DNA of 64,000 nucleotides from contig JAGYVD010000005.1 in NCBI GenBank assembly GCA_021209875.1, positions 2,542,001 to 2,606,000 of the forward strand. Direction: 5' to 3'. This DNA is from Rosellinia necatrix (taxonomy: Eukaryota > Ascomycota > Sordariomycetes > Xylariales > Xylariaceae). The notes under the pieces are model-generated. The model worked only from the letters and a program-made list of their open reading frames with translations, did not search any database and had not been told where the DNA came from. Numbering within the stretch: position 1 is the first letter of the stretch; every line of letters begins with the position of its first letter. Position numbers and translations under genes: made by a program. Positions 1 through 11,433 of this stretch are shown here, in pieces.

Positions 1-1184
1 AAATCTTGACAGACGGTCCTAGGGACTCGCCGTCCATCATCATAGTATCATACTCCATTGCCGCCCACGCCTAGTATGGCTAATAACAATGACAGTGAAG
101 TATTTCGGTAAGGGAGTAGATGGAGGGCCAAATTAGAGTGTTGAGGATGTTTGATGGGGAGAGTGTGTGGAAAGGATGAGGATGAATGGTGACAAAGAAT
201 GGAAGCGGCTTGTTCGAGGCTGAGGAACGCGAAAGAAACCCCTGTTCCGCATTCCCGGAGACTAATGCAAGGCTACTTACAGACAGACCCACACCCATTG
301 TGGCTGTTGGGGGGGTAAATGTCACGACCTACATATGTACCTACCTAGGTAGGTCCAGCGTGGATATCTAGCATCCACAGTCTCCTACCAGCGCAAGTCA
401 TGTAACACTGAGCAATACGTACATGCATATGATCAGTAGGGGGAATCTAGTAGGGGTAGCGTCATGTAAATGATTATTCCCGCCATCTAGGAGGTACCAG
501 ATTAATGCCGTATCATAATATATACCTGTTGCTAAACATAGGTAATCACTTATCTAGGTAGGCACTTATCTAGGTAATATTATTAAACCCATTTGCTGCA
601 TCATTCAAAAGCGCTGTATTTACCTTTAATCGTTTAATTTAACAGGCCCGTAGGTATGCACGGCTTCCCATCGGTTGGTCGTTGTATATAATATTTAGAT
701 GAAACTTGTTAAATCTTTTTAATTTTTTTTTCACCCTACCCTCTGTTATTCCAACACTATCGACTAGATGAAATCTATTATACTGTTATTTTGGACTTTA
801 TCTAGGGCAGGACAGACCAGCACTACAGTTTAAGTATGCTTCAAGGTACATATAGAAAGAGCAAGTTTGTTACTGCTATATAAATACTTAACTAAGCTTT
901 ATTTAAATAACTACCTACCTCTAGGCAGGTAGGTAGGTAGGTACGTTAGGGGTTAGATACCTAGGCTATTGTGACCCAGGACCCAGGACCCTGGATAGAG
1001 TTGCTGTAGCCAAGATGGTAGTTTGATCACCTTCTCACTCCTTCTATATTGGAGGCCTGCTAGGTATCTAAAAAGCCATTCACGTAGGCTGCCAAGTCTT
1101 TATTGCGAAGTCAGGCCATCCATAGAATTCATGTCTTCTTCGCAACGCTGGGCTGGCCAGATATTGTAATGAAAACAAGTTTTG
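1..1184. other. Intergenic region, AT-rich, no gene seen
   Basis: No coding region could be supported; the short open frames have no recognisable protein character. The stretch is AT-rich between about 560 and 900 and carries several ACCT/AGGT repeat blocks, near 335-355, 550-580 and 910-965. The 3' end of the U2 snRNA gene borders it on the right. Confidence 0.6.
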
Positions 1185-1378
1185 GGTTCGCGTCACCTGG
1201 AGGCAGTGTAATACCAGGGACACTGTGGAAGCGATCATGCGCAAGCACAGAGGATGCACTTCCGAAAAACAAAAATTAGATTAATCACGATTGAATCCTT
1301 GTAGGATTCTTTCAGAGATTAAACTGAAAAGAACAGATACTACACTTGATCTAAGCCAAAAGGCAAAGAGAGCTAAAG
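1185..1378 (-). ncRNA. U2 spliceosomal snRNA
   Basis: Read on the minus strand from about 1378, the sequence starts with the U2 signature: a stem I region containing TTTGCCTTTTGGCTTAGATC, followed by the branch-point-pairing segment GTGTAGTATCTGTTC. A stem IIa region (CAG...CTG) and a clean IIb-type hairpin (GAATCC/GGATTC) come next, then an Sm site AATTTTTG near 1276. A stem-IV-like element with CTGGTATTACACTGCCTCCAGG-type pairing lies at about 1195-1217. U2 pairs with the intron branch point in the spliceosome. Both ends are estimated by comparison with the known fungal layout; the 5' end could lie within 1374-1380 and the 3' end within 1180-1190. It is divergent from mge1. Confidence 0.93.
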
Positions 1379-1420
1379 AAGAAAGGAAGAAAACAGTCCA
1401 AAAGCTGGGAGGGAAGCCAA

Positions 1421-1430
1421 GTATATATAG
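1421..1430 (-). promoter_or_regulatory. TATA element of the U2 snRNA gene
   Basis: A CTATATATAC element on the minus strand sits about 45-50 bases upstream of the inferred U2 5' end, the spacing expected for a snRNA core promoter. The role is inferred from position only. Confidence 0.55.
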
Positions 1431-1683
1431 CCAATCCCGAGGCGGTGTGGAGGGCGGTCAGTAATTCTGCCGGCAGGTCCGTCCTGCGGCATAGTGGGGC
1501 AGAAGTGCAGCATGCCTATGGGAGTATCTACATTCAGCAGGGGTCAGAAAATTGTTTGACCTTCCCCAGTCTCACGAGCAACAGCCTTTGCGATACAATT
1601 TATCCTGGCCTGAATTCGCCGTTTTCTATCCTCTTCCCAATTTGTATACGCTACATACCATTCAAAGCATTACCACCGCCACT

Positions 1684-2470
1684 ATGTTCCGACGAGCCTT
1701 AGCCGCATCATCTAAAGCTATCTCCTACGGCCCGAGGGCAATTGCGCAACGCCCTTTAGTCCGATCACAGTTGTCGCCCGCACCTTTACGAGCAACAATA
1801 CCAGCACGGACAAGATGGTATAGTGAAAAGGCAGACGCCGCGACAAAAAAGGACGGCGAGGAGACAACACCAGAGGCCGAGGCGAACGAAAGCCCCGAGG
1901 CCGTGCTGCAGAAGAAGTTAGAGGCAAAAGAGAAGGAGGCCATTGACTGGAAGGTTTGTGTTTGGCTCGCAATCATGCGTGCCACCGCCAGGCAAATGCG
2001 GAGCGCTTAGCTCACGTCTGCTGCCATAGGATAAATACCTCCGTTCCGTAGCCGAGTTTCGCAACCTTCAAGACCGTACCCAACGGGAAGTGAAGGCTGC
2101 CCGCGACTTCGCCATCCAACGGTTTGCAAAGGATCTCGTCGAAAGCGTCGACGACTTCGATCGTGCCTTAGGCATGGGCCTGGAGAAGATGAAGGCCGCG
2201 GAGGGCGAAGAAGTTAATGTAGACCTCAAGAACTTCTACGAGGGCGTGAAAATGACGGAGGGCAACATGCTCCGCACACTATCAAAGCACGGCCTCGACC
2301 GATTCGATCCCGAGGGGGAGAAGTTCAATCCCAACGAGCATGAGGCTACCTTCATGACGCCAATGCCCGACAAGGAGGAGAACACCGTCTTCCACGTACA
2401 GCAGAAGGGCTTCAAGCTGAACGGAAGAATACTACGCGCTGCGAAGGTCGGCGTTGTTAAGAACCAGTGA
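1684..2470 (+). CDS. mge1: Mitochondrial GrpE, nucleotide exchange factor of mtHsp70 (Mge1)
   Basis: GrpE releases ADP from matrix Hsp70 and so drives protein import and folding. Two exons, 1684-1953 and 2030-2470, join in phase 0 across a 76-nt intron (donor GTTTGT, acceptor ATAG) to give about 236 residues. The N-terminus is rich in Arg, Ala and Ser without acids, as in a matrix-targeting sequence, with a likely cleavage region near residues 40-45 (RTRWYSEKAD). A long charged helix follows (EAVLQKKLEAKEKEAIDWK, DKYLRSVAEFRNLQDRTQRE). The C-terminal beta domain ends in the GrpE signature HVQQKGFKLNGRILRAAKVGV. The reading frame is open further upstream to 1552, but the ATG at 1684 begins the targeting sequence. 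U2 snRNA lies divergently upstream. Confidence 0.95.
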
Positions 2471-4405
2471 GCCCACACGCCTCACAGCTGGTTTATCCGG
2501 AGCGCGGGTGCTCCCTGTACAAAGGCGAAATGGCATGTATAACAAATGACAACAAACTCAACGCTTGATGACGTATATTCCGGGGCATGGCGTTGGATAT
2601 TACGACGAAGTGTACAAAATATGCTCCTCTCACGAAAACAAAAACGCAGTCGGTAGAAACATATCCCTGGGTTATGCGACTTTAACACGGCATAGGGCGG
2701 TTGATTAGCAGCATAAACGGGCACCTAGATGGGCACCAGGGGTATTAGAGCTTGTAGGGGCCCACGGTGGCTGGCCTTACAAGGTAATCGTTAAATGTGG
2801 TATATAATATGAATCTAAAAAGGCGTTTAGAGGGTTGAAACAATATAATTGCAAGTCATATTATTCATGATTTGACACACAGACAGATTACGCAGGGTGG
2901 CACAAATGCTTCAACGTAAATGTCATGTTAGGATTGCCCAGAGTGAGGTCTAGTCACTATGAGGTAGCAGCTGGGTAACAGGTAGATAGCCAAGTATATG
3001 GGTAGGGCTCAATATCATTGATTCCTGGGCCTACCATCTAGGTGGGAGGCCTTCAGTCCTTATATACACAATTATGCCCTTAGAGCTACCCCCTAGGGTA
3101 GCTGGTACCTCGCTATGTGATCTATTGGCCTGACAGTAAAAGACACTGCAGCATAGCACAAGGCTTCAGGTTTCAGTCCTAATTGGGACAGATGGAGGTT
3201 GTATTTGTTGAGGCACTATGGACTTCTGGTCTCACCGGAACTCGGGTAAAGTAGGTCTGTATATAAAAGACATTATCCCGCACTTTGAATCGCTTGTAGT
3301 TTAAGTACCTAAGACGATACCTCTATAAGCTATACAATGTTTAATTCCTCTGATAGGCTTCCCGTTCGCCAAGACACAAAGTGCGATAGATAGCGATGGC
3401 ATACGGCGGCAGGGCGGATATAATGAACGAGGGTAGAGGGCTTGGTGAGACTTATTAACAGGAGGCTGATCGGTCGTCCCAGCCCCTGAGTTAGATTTTG
3501 GTAGGGTTATTGAATATTTATCTTGGTTTACGATCGGGATCACTTTCTCGGGACTCCATATTTCTGATATTTGGTGCTGCTGTAGTGGTTAGTAGGTTTA
3601 TGCTTCATTTCCGCAGATTTTAACATGCGGTATTAGCCATGGCGCCTTTGCCTCAGTAGGATGAGAGCCGTGAGATTATATATATGTTTTGTTTTCCATA
3701 GTTTGCCCCCCCCTATGTAGGGTCTAATTACACACAGTCAAGTCAACACATCCATTCCATCCGATTCAATACATCATGGCGCATGAATATGACAGGACCC
3801 CATCGTGCTTATCAAGGCGAAACCTCACCTGTGACATCCCAGAAATGCCTCCTAGAACGTGTAGTCCCATCCCGACCAAGCGTCGACTCGGTACATCGCC
3901 ATTAACGTCGATTCGTTATTCATCCTCCTATCATATGTGGACAATTCAACCGTCGTCTCGTCGCAAGGCGGACGGGCGTCGACGATGAGTACTTAGGTAT
4001 TGTGCGCGAAGTTCTTAACTCTCACAGTATTAGGCACCAACCAACTCCAAACACCCGTACGGAAACATGATCGCATGGCTCTCGGAAGGAGAGAAAAGAT
4101 GATCGTAGGAAATGACACCCGTCAGCCTAGGCTAGACCGCATCGAAATCAGCCGAGAAGAACAATCGTTCATGACAAGCGAAACACAAAGAAAAGAAAGA
4201 CGTTATGAGCAGCAGGCAAGCATTGCGCATGGATGCCGAAGAAGTCGTAGCGGCCGAATAAAATTCCCCAATGTGAGCGTAGAACAGGAAGCTTGTACTA
4301 GAGAACCGTCCCCTATTCCCTATTTCCAAGCCCGACCTCTACAGCAAAGGGGATGCCGAATCCAGGCCACGCATCGCAGTGCGTTATGCCGGGCCGTGAG
4401 AAAAC
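2471..4405. other. Intergenic region, no gene supported
   Basis: About 1.9 kb between the end of mge1 and the 3' end of the unknown gene on the minus strand. An open frame at 3776-3988 has a plausible leader (CA/CT-rich, CATCATGG context), but its product resembles nothing recognisable, so it is not called. No structural RNA was seen. Confidence 0.5.
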
Positions 4406-6806
4406 CTAGAGGTGGGGGCGATACAGATAGTCCTGTCTTCCCATGCCGGCGACGCCGCTGTCGCGAGACCGGTCGTCTTCACAGCGGCTCCCGCGTGCCG
4501 CGCCGTACACGCCGCCGCCGTTCCTCGCGTCTCTCATCTGCATGTCGGCCAGGAAGCGATCGTACTCCTCCTCGGCGCGGCCCAGCGAGGAAGCCGACCA
4601 GGGGCCCAGGGGGGGTGCGCCTCCCGCAGCGTGCGCGTTCCGGTGACCGTCGCCACGCACGTTCCCACCGCCGCCACCACCGCCCTCGTTGTTGTGGTTG
4701 TTGTTGCCGTTGTTGTTATTATTGATGTAGTTGTTCTTGTCGCCGTCGTCATCGTCGGACGCGACGCCCATGAGGATGGCGTAGGCGTGCTCGGGGTCGC
4801 GGACGCCGGCGCGCGCGCAGAGGTCGCGGACCTCGCCCTCGAGGCCGGCGATGCGCAGCGCGTTCTCGCCGACGCGCGCGCGCGCCCGCCCGAGGAGGGA
4901 CCAGGCCATGTCGAGGCGGCTCTGGGCCTCGAGCGCGTGCTCGGCCACGTACGCCCGGATGGTCGCGCCGCGCTGCCGCGCCGCCGTGGCCGCGGCCGCC
5001 GCCTCCTGCTCGCGCCGCCCCGCAGCTCGCGCCGCACCAGCAGCGCCGGCATGAACTCGCGCAGCCGCCGCCGGTCGACCCGCAGTCGCTCCATGTGCTC
5101 CCGCTGCAGGTCCGCCTGCTGCCGCAGCGCCCGCTCCGCTTCCTCCGCCCGCCGCACTGCCGCCCACTGCTCCGCGAGCCGCGCGTCGAGCTCGCTGCCC
5201 CGCCGGCCATGCAGCTCCGGTAGTACTGCCGCTGCCGCCGCGACTTCAGACTGGAGAGGTGTTAGTGCTTGCGTGTGTATGATGACATCAGGATAGAGAG
5301 GGGGGGGATGAAGATGAGGGAGAATGTAAGGGATAGGGGAGGGGGTTTGGGAGGTTAGGGGTTGAAGGAAGGCGTTCGTGTGCATGTTACACCGACGATG
5401 TCTACGCCGGGATACTATAAGCCGGAACGACCTTCGCTGATAGACTTACGAGAGAAAAGCGGTCTCTTTCGCCGTCGGATAAATGAGGAGGCACCAGTTT
5501 GGCGCCGTATACGTTGACACGCAATTCACGCTCCACCAGAGGCACCATGTGTCTATACTGCATATGAAAGTTGGCATCCTTGAAGCCGGTGAACTCGACG
5601 CCGGGCGGGGTGTAGATTATCGACGGGCTGGTTGGAACATAGTACGCAGGCGTCAACTCCTCCCCGGTGTAGACATCCCACTGAGGCTCCAAGGTGTCGG
5701 TGGAGGCACGCCTGTATTGTCTGGGCGGCACAGGGAACTTGGGAGTAGGCGGACGCATTCGCCTGTAAGCAGCGGTATCCTAAGCATGTGGTGAGCATAG
5801 TCCAGCCCATATGGATAGAATCAATGGTGGCAGACGTGGCGTTGCTGCGTACCTTCTTGTTCTCGTTCTCATCGGCGTTCCAGCGCACGCAGCCCGTAGA
5901 CCATTGCAGGAAAGTGCAGGGCGAGATACGGCCACTTGGCACGCCAGCCTCTTCATCGGAGTCGGAGTCATCGTTCCATTCAAAATCGCCGCAGCAGGCG
6001 GCGAATATATTCGCTGACATATCCATGTCTTGGGGCGGCTTGATGTGCTCGAAGTCGGGTCGGTACACCTCGAACACGCAGTCGCGAGGTGAATCGCCAC
6101 CCATGTTGGAAGATTCGAGGGCTTTATCAATGAGTTGGAGCATTCTAGCATGCGGGTTATTAGTTTTCAGCGTCAATACGAAGAGTGGCGTACATATATA
6201 CACGCATAACTCTTAAACAGAACGGTTGGAATATGTTAGAACTGTGGTATATCGTACCTCGCAATGTCTCGCTTTTGATCAACCTTCGGCTTATTAGCCC
6301 CGGCTAGCTCTTCTCGCCGCTGAATCCACTCGAATAAAGGATCATTTTTATCTTCTCGCCCGAGAAAATTCCCACGCATGGTAATGTATGCTTGCATCAT
6401 GGCGTTCGATATAACTTGAACCTCCTTGGGTTTTCCAAAGGAACAGTTGGGAAGGTAGCGGGTGTGAGGGGCAGGGACCGACTCTAAGCCAGGCTTCTCA
6501 TCATCCTTTGGACTCTGTGCAAGCTCTTGAACGAGATTGGAATCGCAATCCTTCTGATTGGGACGGAATCTGTTGGGGATGCGAGGGACTTCTGGGACGA
6601 ACGTAGCATGATCCTCACCGCATGTGCAATTGTGTGGGCTCTGACTGCAACTGCGAGTTTGGATAGAGTCTTGATCTTCGCGCTTCTCGATAGCCACTGG
6701 TTGTGATTAGTATTCGTTCTAGATATAGGGTGAATTTGTGATAACACTTACGACTGCGGCGAGGGCGGCCAGTAATGGGCCGGCCAATAGGGCTACGACC
6801 CGACAT
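4406..6806 (-). CDS. Unknown protein with C-terminal coiled coil and poly-Asn/Gly tract; frame break
   Basis: I do not recognise this protein. Five exons are read on the minus strand: 6806-6752, 6696-6258, 6144-5853, 5779-5450 and from 5250. All joins keep the frame, and several introns have clear branch points (TACTAATC, CACTAAC). The N-terminal half is Pro/Arg-rich with acidic patches (WNDDSDSDEEAG). The middle contains PTSPSIIYTPPGVEFTGF. The last exon encodes an Arg/Glu/Ala-rich helix that looks like a coiled coil. At about 5018-5021 (CCCC on the plus strand) the frame must shift by one base to continue into a natural-looking end: a further helix, a DDDDGDKNN stretch, an Asn run, a Gly run, and a stop at 4406. 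Without the shift the frame runs into Arg/Thr/Pro-rich sequence of shadow type and stops at 4534. About 650 residues if joined. The gene call is fairly safe; the 3' structure is inferred. Confidence 0.6.
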
Positions 6807-7321
6807 GCTGAATGAGAGGAGGATAGAGGCCGGGTTCTCGAGAATATGTGAGGTGCACAGCGAGATAAGGGTAGGACGAGAGAGCAACAGAATTGGGCAG
6901 GTTTGGGTGAGTAGCTTTTATGTTGGCATGGACTCAAATAGTGTCAGTAATTCTAGCCCTGTTATACTTGTTACAAACCTCGACTGGCCGGATGAGAGAG
7001 AAAGGGGAGTAAGTAGCACCGCAAACTGTTTACGAATTCAGTATGTACTTATTTTTGATAGGAAGAAGCGCGACCGCGTAAAGGTACCCAGAGCGAGTAC
7101 TGACATACAACGCGCCTGTACCTGCCCCCTAGCGCCTGGCCGGAATAATCAAGTGCAAACCCGAATAATCTATGGCGAGGTACTATTTCCTCGAGTACCT
7201 CCTTATAATATTTCTATGCAAACATTCTGAACGCCGCCTAACTCCTGTTTGCAGGCCGGAGCGTGGCGCGATGTGTCCGATCACCAATGTCTCTTTCTCA
7301 AATACGGTCACACTTGGCTTC
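6807..7321. other. Short intergenic region upstream of the unknown gene
   Basis: This contains the presumed promoter of the minus-strand unknown gene and the 3' flank of RFC1. No gene or structured RNA was seen. Confidence 0.5.
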
Positions 7322-10300
7322 TCACTTCTTAGATTTGGCCTTTGCGCCACCTGCCTTGCGGCCCCTGCTCTTCGGTTTATCGTCGTCTTCGTCATCAGCC
7401 TCTGCTTTAGACGCCTTCTTCGAGCCCTTCTTCGCTGCCTTGGCTTTGGGTTTCTTGATATACTTGTCCTTTGTGATATCATTGTCTTCCTCATCGTCAA
7501 CCGCTTCATTAGCATCCGGGGCGTCGGCGTCATCCTCATCGTCCATAGCCTCCTCGAGGTCAGGCTTTTCCTTCGCAACTTGCTTAGAACCAACAACTGC
7601 GCTAGCCTTCATAAACGGTATTGGGTGGGACATGGAATTGTACCTAAAACAGTATTAGTATGATAACAATCACTCAAATTCAATGGTATTTCGACTTACA
7701 GTCTCGTGAAAGTGGCCTTTGTCTGCGTCTCAATTGAAACAGCATCCTCGTTCTGGGGGCCAACGCCAAGTTCCTTGATTGAATCAAAATCGTCTCGAGT
7801 AAGGAAGTAGCTATCCATCAGCTCGATGACTTCGTCTACAGATTCCTTGCCCTCATCTGCCAATCTTTGTATGAGCTGTGTCCATAAAACGGGAAGGTAT
7901 TGCTGGCGAATTTCATTGTGATCGCCAGATGCCTTCAGTCGCATATGGGAATGGATTTCGCGGACGTAACGCCCAAGCTTGCCGTACTTGCTGTTGTTGC
8001 CAAGCCAGGTTGTAAAATTCGAGCCTAGAAGCTGGCCATATACAAAGCTGGCAGGTCGAACCGTGCTGAAAACGGCGTGAGTTGGCATAAGGCTCCAGTG
8101 CTGTTGTGGGCCGTGAATCATCCGGTCTACTAAGTCGCCGTCGGAGATGCTTTCGGCAGCCTGATCCATCAGTTCGAGAAGCTTTAAATTATGTTCACGT
8201 TTATTGTCCCGATACTGACCGACCACAGCCGGTTTTGTCCGAAGATAGTTCTCTTGAATCAACAAGTAACTAAATTCATGATCATTAAAGTAAAGCTCGA
8301 TCTTGTCATTGAGTGTAGATTTACTCGCGGGGGAGAAGAGACCACCAGCGAGCATTTTCTGACATATATCCCATGGTTTAAGAACGATCGATTTCTCCCA
8401 GGCTTTGGACATATCTTTGCTTTGATCGAAATCCATTGATATCTGATCGAGCTTGATTGTTGCTAACATGTTGACGATTTGTCTGATATCTCGATTGCTG
8501 CCTTCAATAAGAGCCTCGAGAACCTGCGGAGATAATTTCAAGCCTTCTCTGTGGCAGATCGTCATCATTCGTGATCGAATTTGGTCAACTTGAGGTCGTT
8601 GGAATTTGATATCGTACGTGACAAAGTCAAAGGGTTTCATCTTTGGCAACTTGCGCTCGTTGCAAATTAGAATAAGGGGTACTTCAGTCTTCTTGCAAAA
8701 TTTTGCAAGGGCGGCAACACCGCCTCGATCACCAGCGGACATTCCGTCCACTTCGTCCATGATCAAGACGATTCTCTTCTTCTCCGTGTCGATTTTCTTT
8801 CCGTCGCCGGCGAAGAAGCCATGGAGAGAGGTGTTGTTCATGACTTCGCTCACACCATTTTCGACGAGCTTTTTGCTACGTGTGTCACTAGCATTGCTTT
8901 CGATAACGTCGTATCCTTCTAGCTTGGCCGCAAGGTGAGCAGCGGTCGTCTTCCCGATCCCAGGAGGGCCCGAGAGGATGACGGCCCGTTCGCCACCCAT
9001 GCCATCCGCACCTCGCTTCTGAAAATTGAACTTCTTTGCTTGGGGCCAACCCTTAAGCCACTTTTGAATCCTTTCTACTGCAGCTTTGTTTCCACATATG
9101 TGGCTGGCTTGGGTGGGAGCATACTTGACTGTCCACAACTGGGCAGACGGAGGTTGGGCTGCTTGAGAAGCAGTGGTAGCCCCTCGGGCCAACGCTGCTT
9201 TTCGTGCTTTTTCTTCCTCCGCTTTCTTTCTTTTCTCTTCTTGTTCCATTTCAGCGGCTTGCTGCTTGATCTTCTCTTCCTCCTCTTTTCGCTTCTGCCT
9301 CACTTTCTCGGCCCCCTTTCCGCTTCCTCCACCCGCAGGAAGGCGGCGGATGAGAGCAAATAGCCCTTCTTCGTTGATAGTCTTAATGCCGTGCTCTCGT
9401 ATTTTTGCCAGTTTGCTTGGGCCAGCGTCATCTCCAAGGACTACGTAGCTAGTCTTGCTGCTCGGGGCACCAGTAATTTTCCCACCATGGCGCTTGACGA
9501 GAGCTTGGGCCTCCTCGCGCGCGATTGCTGATAATTGGCCGGTAAAGACGAAGGCGAGACCAGCGAGGCAATCAGGCTCTCCAATGGGTAGGTCTCCTAC
9601 AGTTGGATTTGGCGGGGCCCCTGAGTTACCCCCTCCTGCGGCTGCCTTTCTCCAGTCAAACTTTTTACCAGGGTCCGTTGATGGCGGAGTTGGTGGTCTA
9701 ACTGTAGGGATATCGTCCAAGATAGCTTGAATATCGGCATTTTCTGGTTCTCCAGCCTTCTTAGCCCTTGGGGCTCTAGGTTTTTTAGCAGCGGGCTTTT
9801 TGCGAGAAGACGGCTCTTCTTCATCCCCCTCATCCTCTTCGGATCCGGGTTCGGGTGTCTTTCTTTTTCTGGGCTTCGTGGAAGATTTAGTCGAAGGATT
9901 AGAGCCCTTGGTAGTTTTAGTGATCGGTTCGTCATCGTCGTCATCGTCGACGGGCTTAGCACTCGACGCGAGACGCTTTGGCTTCGGAAGGAATTCTTCT
10001 TCGCTCTCTTCTTCCACGTAATCATCGTTCTTCCGCTTGTTTCTCGACCGAGCATCGGCAGCGAATATATCATCACCGGCATCCCCATCGTCGTCTATAA
10101 ATGCATCTTCGTCATCATGTAGAGCATTGTACTTATTGGCCATGGAAGATCGTTTATTTGCTGTTTGTTTCTCGGTGGAGGCTGGTCTTGGGGCGGTTCG
10201 CTTGACTCGGGGGCTTGAGCGTACTGCTGCGACAGGGCTAGCCTGCGGTTTTGCTTCTGCCTTGGCAGGTTGTCGTTTCGCTTCTGCTTTCACAGGCTGC

Positions 10301-10817
10301 TGTTTCGCTTCTGCTTTCACAGGCTGCTGTTTTGCTTCTGCTTTTACAGGCTGCTGTTTCGCTTCGGCCTTTACAGGTTGCTGGGTTTTAGGTTTGCTCG
10401 AGGCAAAATATTCGCTTGGAGTAGTAACGGTTCCTTGAATTTCGCCGCCGCTATTCAGCGGTCAGCTACGTATCATCACAGTACAACAAGTCAGCCTCTT
10501 ACTCTCGTTTCTTCCGAGGACTCGATCGTGTGGGCAGCTTCTTTGACCTGTACCGGCGCATCTGTTAATAATATGTAGGGGAAACAGATTTGCTAGGAAC
10601 CTTACTCGACGACGGGCTCATCATCGTCATCGCTATCCTCGATAACCTTTCTACCTGTACCAGGTTGCATTTGTTAGTCTGGTAATAGTGAGTCCGCGCA
10701 GGCATGTTACTTACTGGTGCGCTTCTTGGGGGCATCTGCTTCCGCCTTCTTCGAGGTGCTTGGCTTTGCAGGGGCGGCACCACCCTTTGGCCCGAAAAAG
10801 GAGCGGATATCAGGCAT
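7322..10817 (-). CDS. RFC1: Replication factor C subunit 1 (clamp loader large subunit)
   Basis: RFC1 is the large subunit of the RFC clamp loader, which places PCNA on primed DNA. Exons on the minus strand are 10817-10715, 10654-10606, 10450-7700 and 7643-7322, all in phase, giving about 1074 residues. The start matches the conserved N-terminus MPDIRSFFG, a PIP-box-like motif. Next come a basic/acidic linker with five copies of a KAEAKQQPV-type repeat (residues about 82-120), a BRCT domain (about 343-422, LAGLAFVFTGQLSAIAREEA), an AAA+ module with Walker A SGPPGIGKTT (about 545) and Walker B IVLIMDEVD (about 610), the RFC1 C-terminal domain, the YNSMSHPIPFMKAS motif and a Lys/Asp-rich nuclear tail. 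The 155-nt second intron holds a 59-nt exon-like segment (see findings). The gene is divergent from uL16m. Confidence 0.95.
10242..10383 (-). repeat. 27-bp tandem repeat within RFC1 coding sequence, about 5 copies
   Basis: On the minus strand, a unit encoding KAEAK[QR]QP[VA] repeats five times with few base changes between copies. The period is nine codons, so copy-number change keeps the frame. It lies in the disordered N-terminal linker before the BRCT domain. Confidence 0.9.
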
Positions 10818-11433
10818 GGTGTTAACAGGCGGCTGCGACGCGACGGTAGAAAATATGAACCGTTTGGTCGTGTTGTGCTGTGCGGATTTCACACCATGAA
10901 CGTGGACTGGCAGTGGTCTTATGTTGCACCACCTCGGAAGAAAGGTTGTCAAATCAGACGCGCTGAATGCCCGTCTGACGCGTGCAATAGCTTTGGAGCT
11001 GGTTAATTGATTTTTAGCGTGTCTCCTCAGGCCCCTGCGTCTAGGTTGGCGTCCACCCAGGTAGGTGGTACCTAGGCAGACGGTCTGTTTTAGGCGGCAG
11101 CTCCACTTACCAGGGCTGCCTACCCAAGTACTTAGTGCATACACATGCCCACCGGAAAATAGTAATTAGGTGCCTAATACATACTAAAGACCTAGGTAGG
11201 CACTTAAGTTACAGGTGGGCTAGACAGTCTTATCGCGATAGGCAGCTTTCAGAAACCCACACCGAGGTACCTAGGTACCAAGGTTGATCTTGCCTCTACA
11301 TCGCCAAACCTGACCAATCGCAGCACGTTCAGCCTAGAGGAGCATTGAACATCAAAAGTTGCCGAGAGCGCAAGGCTTCAAGGCAAAGAGACTTAGGTTT
11401 CGAAGTGATCAACAATTCTCCAGACTAGCGACC
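10818..11433. promoter_or_regulatory. Shared divergent promoter region of RFC1 and uL16m
   Basis: A 616-base gap separates two genes transcribed away from each other. It contains a dense set of ACCT/AGGT palindromic blocks (about 11045-11075 and 11190-11285). No TATA box or known factor site can be claimed. Confidence 0.5.

Noticed and set aside
3776..3988. 70-residue frame with a good-looking ATG context and leader
   Set aside because: Composition and lack of any recognisable feature suggest chance; no splice-compatible continuation was found.
4000..5385. Long open frames on the plus and minus strand in the GC-rich 3' end of the unknown gene
   Set aside because: They are shadows of the GC-rich last exon; Arg/Pro/Ala-rich without structure.
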